Assembly (NCBI RefSeq): GCF_030283205.1
Contig: NZ_JASNWF010000002.1
Coordinates: 547,828 to 611,827, forward strand
Length of the DNA stretch: 64,000 bases
Source: Actinomadura opuntiae
Lineage (GTDB): Bacteria; Actinomycetota; Actinomycetes; Streptosporangiales; Streptosporangiaceae
Reading direction: 5' to 3'
The position numbers and the translations under genes were made by a program. A model generated the notes under the pieces. The model ran no database searches. It was not told the origin of the DNA and worked only from the letters and a program-made list of their open reading frames with translations. This document shows positions 61,188 to 64,000 of the stretch, in pieces (within the stretch, counting starts at the first letter, position 1; each line of letters begins with the position of its first letter).

Positions 61188-62363
61188 ATGCCATCGCTGC
61201 GCACCCGGATGGTCGCCCGTGACCTGGCCGAACCCCACCGCGCCTCCAGCCCGCTGGAGCTGCTGTTCGACCTGACCTTCGTCGCCGCGGTGTCGCAGGC
61301 CGCCGGACGGCTCGCCCACGCGACGGAGGAGGCGCACACCGCCGGCGCGGCCGGCGCGTTCCTCGCGGTCTTCTTCGCCATCTGGTGGGCGTGGATGAAC
61401 TTCACCTGGTTCGCCTCCGCCTACGACACCGACGACGTCCCGTACCGCGTCATGACGTTCGTGCAGATGGCCGGCGTGCTCGTGCTCGCCGCGGGCGTCC
61501 CGTCGGCGTTCGACGGCGACTTCACCACCGTCACCATCGGCTACCTCGTCATGCGCGTCGGCCTGGTGAGCCTGTGGACGCGCGCCGCGGTCGCCCACCC
61601 GGAGGGACGCGCCACGGCCACCCGCTACGCGGTCGGCGTCTCGCTCGTCCAGGTGCTCTGGGTGTCCCGGCTCGCCCTGCCCGGCGACGGCCCGGCCTGG
61701 ACGTTCGTCGTCTGCGCCCTGGCGGACCTGTCGGTCCCGCTGGTCGCCGAACGCCCCCGGATGACGACCTGGCACCCGCACCACATCGCCGAACGGTACG
61801 GGCTGTTCACGATCATCCTGCTGGGCGAGAGCGTCCTCGCCGCGACGAACGCCGTCCAGGGCGCCGTCGCGCACGGCCTCAGCGCCGACCTCGTCGTCAT
61901 CGCGCTCGCGGGGCTGGCGATCCTGTTCACGATCTGGTGGATCTACTTCTCCGAAGAGCCCGGCGAGGGCCTCGCCGACCGCCGCGACCGCTCGTTCGTC
62001 TGGGGCCACGGCCACTACGTGATGTTCGCGGCCCTCGCCGCGCTCGGCGCCGGCCTCGAGGTCGCCGTCGCGTCCGCAGGCGAGGGCGAGCACGGCATCG
62101 AGGCGGACGCGACGACCGTGGTCGCCGCCACGGCGGTGCCCGTCGCGGTCGCGCTGGCCATGCTGTGGGCCCTGCACGCACCGCTCGGAATCGTCACCGT
62201 CCCGCTCCGCTTCATCGCCGTCGCGGCCGTGCTCGTCCTGCTCACCGTGCTCGGCGCGTCCACCATCGGCGTCGCCGCCTCCCTCACCGCGATCGCCGTC
62301 GTGCTGGTGCTGCTCATCGCCGCCATCCTCGCCCGCCAGACCCGGAACTCCACCGCGGCCTGA
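61188..62363 (+). CDS. LtrA (low temperature requirement A) family membrane protein
   Basis: 391 residues with about ten to twelve helices. The N-terminal motif SSPLELLFDLTFVAAVSQAAGRLAH (ExxFDLxFV) and HHIAERYGLFTIILLGESVLA are diagnostic of the LtrA family. Role unknown, although Listeria LtrA is needed at low temperature. ATG 61188, 35 bp after the acyltransferase stop. Confidence 0.9.
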   Translation: MPSLRTRMVARDLAEPHRASSPLELLFDLTFVAAVSQAAGRLAHATEEAHTAGAAGAFLAVFFAIWWAWMNFTWFASAYDTDDVPYRVMTFVQMAGVLVLAAGVPSAFDGDFTTVTIGYLVMRVGLVSLWTRAAVAHPEGRATATRYAVGVSLVQVLWVSRLALPGDGPAWTFVVCALADLSVPLVAERPRMTTWHPHHIAERYGLFTIILLGESVLAATNAVQGAVAHGLSADLVVIALAGLAILFTIWWIYFSEEPGEGLADRRDRSFVWGHGHYVMFAALAALGAGLEVAVASAGEGEHGIEADATTVVAATAVPVAVALAMLWALHAPLGIVTVPLRFIAVAAVLVLLTVLGASTIGVAASLTAIAVVLVLLIAAILARQTRNSTAA

Positions 62364-62435
62364 CGTTCAGCGATCCTGTGATCACGGACGGCTATGATCT
62401 TGAAGCGAGAGGCACCGGCCACCAGGGGGACCACC

Positions 62436-62780
62436 ATGCTCCGTCGATTCCGGCTCGCGGCGACCATGCTCACGATCGCGGCGGGATCCGTCGCACCCGC
62501 GGCACACGCCGCCGCCGACGACGACCCGGCCCCATGCCCGCAGGACGCGGCGTGCCTCTACGAGAACCCCGACTACACCGGCGGCGTCACCGTCCTCCGC
62601 TTCGACCGGCTCCCGTCGCAGTGCACGTCCCTGCCCCAGGCCGTCCGGTCGGGCGTCAACAACACCCCGTACTTCCTCAGCCTCTACGACGCCCCCGCAT
62701 GCTCGGGCAGCAGCAGAGTCGCGCTCCTGCCCGCCCACTCGTCCAAGGCCTTCTCCGCCCCCATGCGCGCGTACCTGTAG
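62436..62780 (+). CDS. secreted peptidase-inhibitor I36-like protein
   Basis: 114 residues. Signal peptide with RRFR start, hydrophobic core and APAAHAA cleavage near residue 26. The mature part has four Cys (PCPQDAACLYENPDYTGG, QCTS and PACSG) and the beta-gamma-crystallin-like pattern VTVLRFDRLPSQC of the I36 family, which includes a Streptomyces metallopeptidase inhibitor. ATG 62436 with AGGGGGA upstream is preferred over ATG 62394. A TATGAT -10 box lies at 62393. Confidence 0.78.
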   Translation: MLRRFRLAATMLTIAAGSVAPAAHAAADDDPAPCPQDAACLYENPDYTGGVTVLRFDRLPSQCTSLPQAVRSGVNNTPYFLSLYDAPACSGSSRVALLPAHSSKAFSAPMRAYL

Positions 62781-62857
62781 GGATCGGCGCGGCCGCGCCG
62801 CCGAGTACGATCATCGGGTTCGCGCCGCAGGCGCGCGACCTGACGACGGGGACTCCC

Positions 62858-63619
62858 ATGGCAACCGAGATCACCGCGGACGAGGTACGGATCGACGTCG
62901 GGCGCGCGGCGCCGATGAACGCCTTCCTGGCCCGCCCGGCGGACGGCGCCCACCCGCTGGTCCTCGTCTGCGCGGAACTCTGGGGGCTGACCGACCAGGT
63001 CCGCGACATCACCCGGCAGGTCGCCGAACTCGGCTACGTCGCCGTCGCGCCCAACCTCTACCACCGCTCCGGCCCCGAGACCGCGTCCGGCTTCGCCGAG
63101 AGCGACGCCAACCGCACCCGCGCCTTCGAGCTCCTCGGCCGCCTCACCCGCGACGACGTCGAAGCCGACCTGCGCGCCTGCGCCGCCCACGCCCGCGACC
63201 ACGCGAACGCCACCGACAAGACCGGCGTGCTCGGCTTCAGCCTCGGCGGCCACATCGCCTTCTTCGCCGCGACCCGCCTCGACCTCGCCGCCGCCGCGAT
63301 CTACTACCCCGGCTGGCTCCCCGTCGCCGGCACCGCCCTGAGCCGCCCGACCCCGCTGCTGGACGACGCCCCCGCCATCGCCGCCCGCGACGTCCGGACG
63401 CTGATGTTCTTCGCCGAACTCGACCACGTCATCGACGCCGACCAGCGAGCCCAGATCAGCGCGGCCCTCGACGCGTCCGGCGCCCGCCACGAGGAGATCG
63501 TCTACCCGGGCGCCCAGCACGCCTTCTTCTTCCCCGGCCGCGCCCCTTACGACAAGACCGCCGCCGACGACTCCTGGACCCGCGTCCAAGACCTCTTCAG
63601 AACGGAACTCACGCAGTAG
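62858..63619 (+). CDS. dienelactone hydrolase-family protein
   Basis: 253 residues. ELWGLTDQVRDITRQVAELGYVAVAPNLYHR is the DLH start motif. The nucleophile elbow is VLGFSLGGHIAFFA, with Ser in place of the usual Cys of dienelactone hydrolase; Asp in FFAELDHVID and His in YPGAQHAFFF complete the triad. Substrate unknown. ATG 62858; the longer frame upstream lies in other genes. G/T-rich DNA follows. Confidence 0.9.
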   Translation: MATEITADEVRIDVGRAAPMNAFLARPADGAHPLVLVCAELWGLTDQVRDITRQVAELGYVAVAPNLYHRSGPETASGFAESDANRTRAFELLGRLTRDDVEADLRACAAHARDHANATDKTGVLGFSLGGHIAFFAATRLDLAAAAIYYPGWLPVAGTALSRPTPLLDDAPAIAARDVRTLMFFAELDHVIDADQRAQISAALDASGARHEEIVYPGAQHAFFFPGRAPYDKTAADDSWTRVQDLFRTELTQ

Positions 63620-63887
63620 CCGTGGGGTGGCTGTGGCGGGCCTGCCGGGGTCGTGTGCCGTTGCGGCTTGAGCGGTTGGCGGTAGGCAGTTGGGGGCTGT
63701 GGGGCTGTGGCCGGTGAGTGAGGCGTGCTTTATGGACGCTCGCCGGGCGTGAGCTGGGTGTGGGTAGCGGCAGACGGTGTTGCCCTGTGGTCGCGGTGGC
63801 TTGGGGTTGCCGGACTCTGGTGGCGGCGCGATCGAGGCAGGGGCGGTCGCATTTGTGACAGACACCCGGTCTGTCTAAGAGCGTGTC
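63620..63887. other. G/T-rich gene-free stretch before the IS end
   Basis: 268 bp with strong G and T excess on the plus strand and no gene. An inverted repeat GACAGAC (63857-63863)/GTCTGTC (63869-63875) lies at its right edge, just outside the IS boundary. Confidence 0.45.
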
Positions 63888-64000
63888 TCATGTGGGCTGT
63901 TTGGCGAGCTTCTTGTAGCAGGTGATGGCGGCGGCCAGGACGAGGAAGGCGTTGAACAGGTGGCCGTGGCGTTCGTAGCGGATGGTCAGGCGCCGGTAGC
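63888..64000 (-). mobile_element. IS5-type transposase, C-terminal fragment (continues past window)
   Basis: On the minus strand the last 36 codons read YRRLTIRYERHGHLFNAF and on to LAAAITCYKKLAKQPT then stop (63888-63890). This is the C-terminus of IS5-family DDE transposases (RRLxxRYExxGHxFxAFLxLAA). The 5' part lies beyond position 64000. The IS end is expected near GAGCGTGTCTCA, which overlaps the stop codon, so the terminal inverted repeat begins around 63878. Confidence 0.75.

Overview
The window is high-GC actinobacterial DNA: most coding genes have G or C at the third codon position, GTG and TTG starts are frequent, and many neighbours overlap by ATGA, GTGA or TGATG. Gene content (Lsr2, ClpC with ClgR-type operators, a chaplin-like peptide, LytR-CpsA-Psr protein, a short Rv2747-type N-acetylglutamate synthase, BdtA/BldC-like protein, bS22) and gene order resemble the chromosomal core of Streptomyces relatives. 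I infer a filamentous actinomycete of the Streptosporangiales or Thermomonosporaceae (Actinomadura-like) type; the taxon is an inference. No rRNA, tRNA, CRISPR array or prophage was seen. The only mobile DNA is the 3' end of an IS5-type transposase at the right edge.

Layout. 1-5255: end of a folate cluster (NTF2-like protein, folB, folK, DUF3180), an orphan nuoD and two bacterial PH-domain membrane proteins. 5262-8153: a dispersed 30-bp repeat, an alpha/beta hydrolase divergent from a MarR-type regulator across a perfect dyad, a 15-bp tandem repeat and a P450. 8481-16090: a MidA-like methyltransferase, a two-component system, a chaplin-like secreted peptide, a MacB-type ABC exporter and a second small secreted protein. 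16395-22193: cofactor genes (DUF2520 protein, panC, panD, nadB, nadC, coaX) for CoA and NAD. 22168-28996: MFS/LysR pair, lysS, a second P450, a LacI regulator and a mini LuxR-type protein with a long leader. 29382-32782: an NlpC/P60 cell-wall hydrolase preceded by a c-di-AMP (ydaO-type) riboswitch, argA and two RDD membrane proteins. 32783-36940: a 0.9-kb gene-free stretch, lsr2, and clpC with two ClgR boxes. 37056-41676: VOC protein, second copy of the 30-bp repeat, an apparently leaderless HTH-nucleotidyltransferase gene, a flavin/F420-type protein, the LysE/Lrp pair and an adenosine deaminase-like enzyme. 41815-45350: mutY, disA and radA in one minus-strand operon. 45384-53881: hydrolase, methyltransferase, TIM-barrel protein, a TetR-ABC module with an apparently leaderless promoter, an LCP ligase, proline dehydrogenase and proC. 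53977-60128: small membrane protein, a 54-residue basic protein, esterase, acuC, a 14-codon mini-ORF, a conserved phosphatase-like protein, the BdtA-like DNA-binding protein, bS22 and an epimerase. 60175-64000: acyltransferase, LtrA, an I36-type secreted protein, a dienelactone hydrolase-like protein and the IS fragment.

How the genes work together. disA (c-di-AMP synthesis) and a c-di-AMP riboswitch over a peptidoglycan hydrolase lie 12 kb apart, suggesting that c-di-AMP level controls wall remodelling here. panC, panD and coaX feed CoA; nadB and nadC feed NAD. Several regulator-target pairs carry their operators in the intervening DNA (MarR/hydrolase, Lrp/LysE, TetR/ABC). The most notable unexplained signals are the dispersed DnaA-box-like repeat, the hairpin enclosing a start codon at 53972, the mini-ORF between acuC and its neighbour, and the mini LuxR gene with a palindromic promoter spacer.
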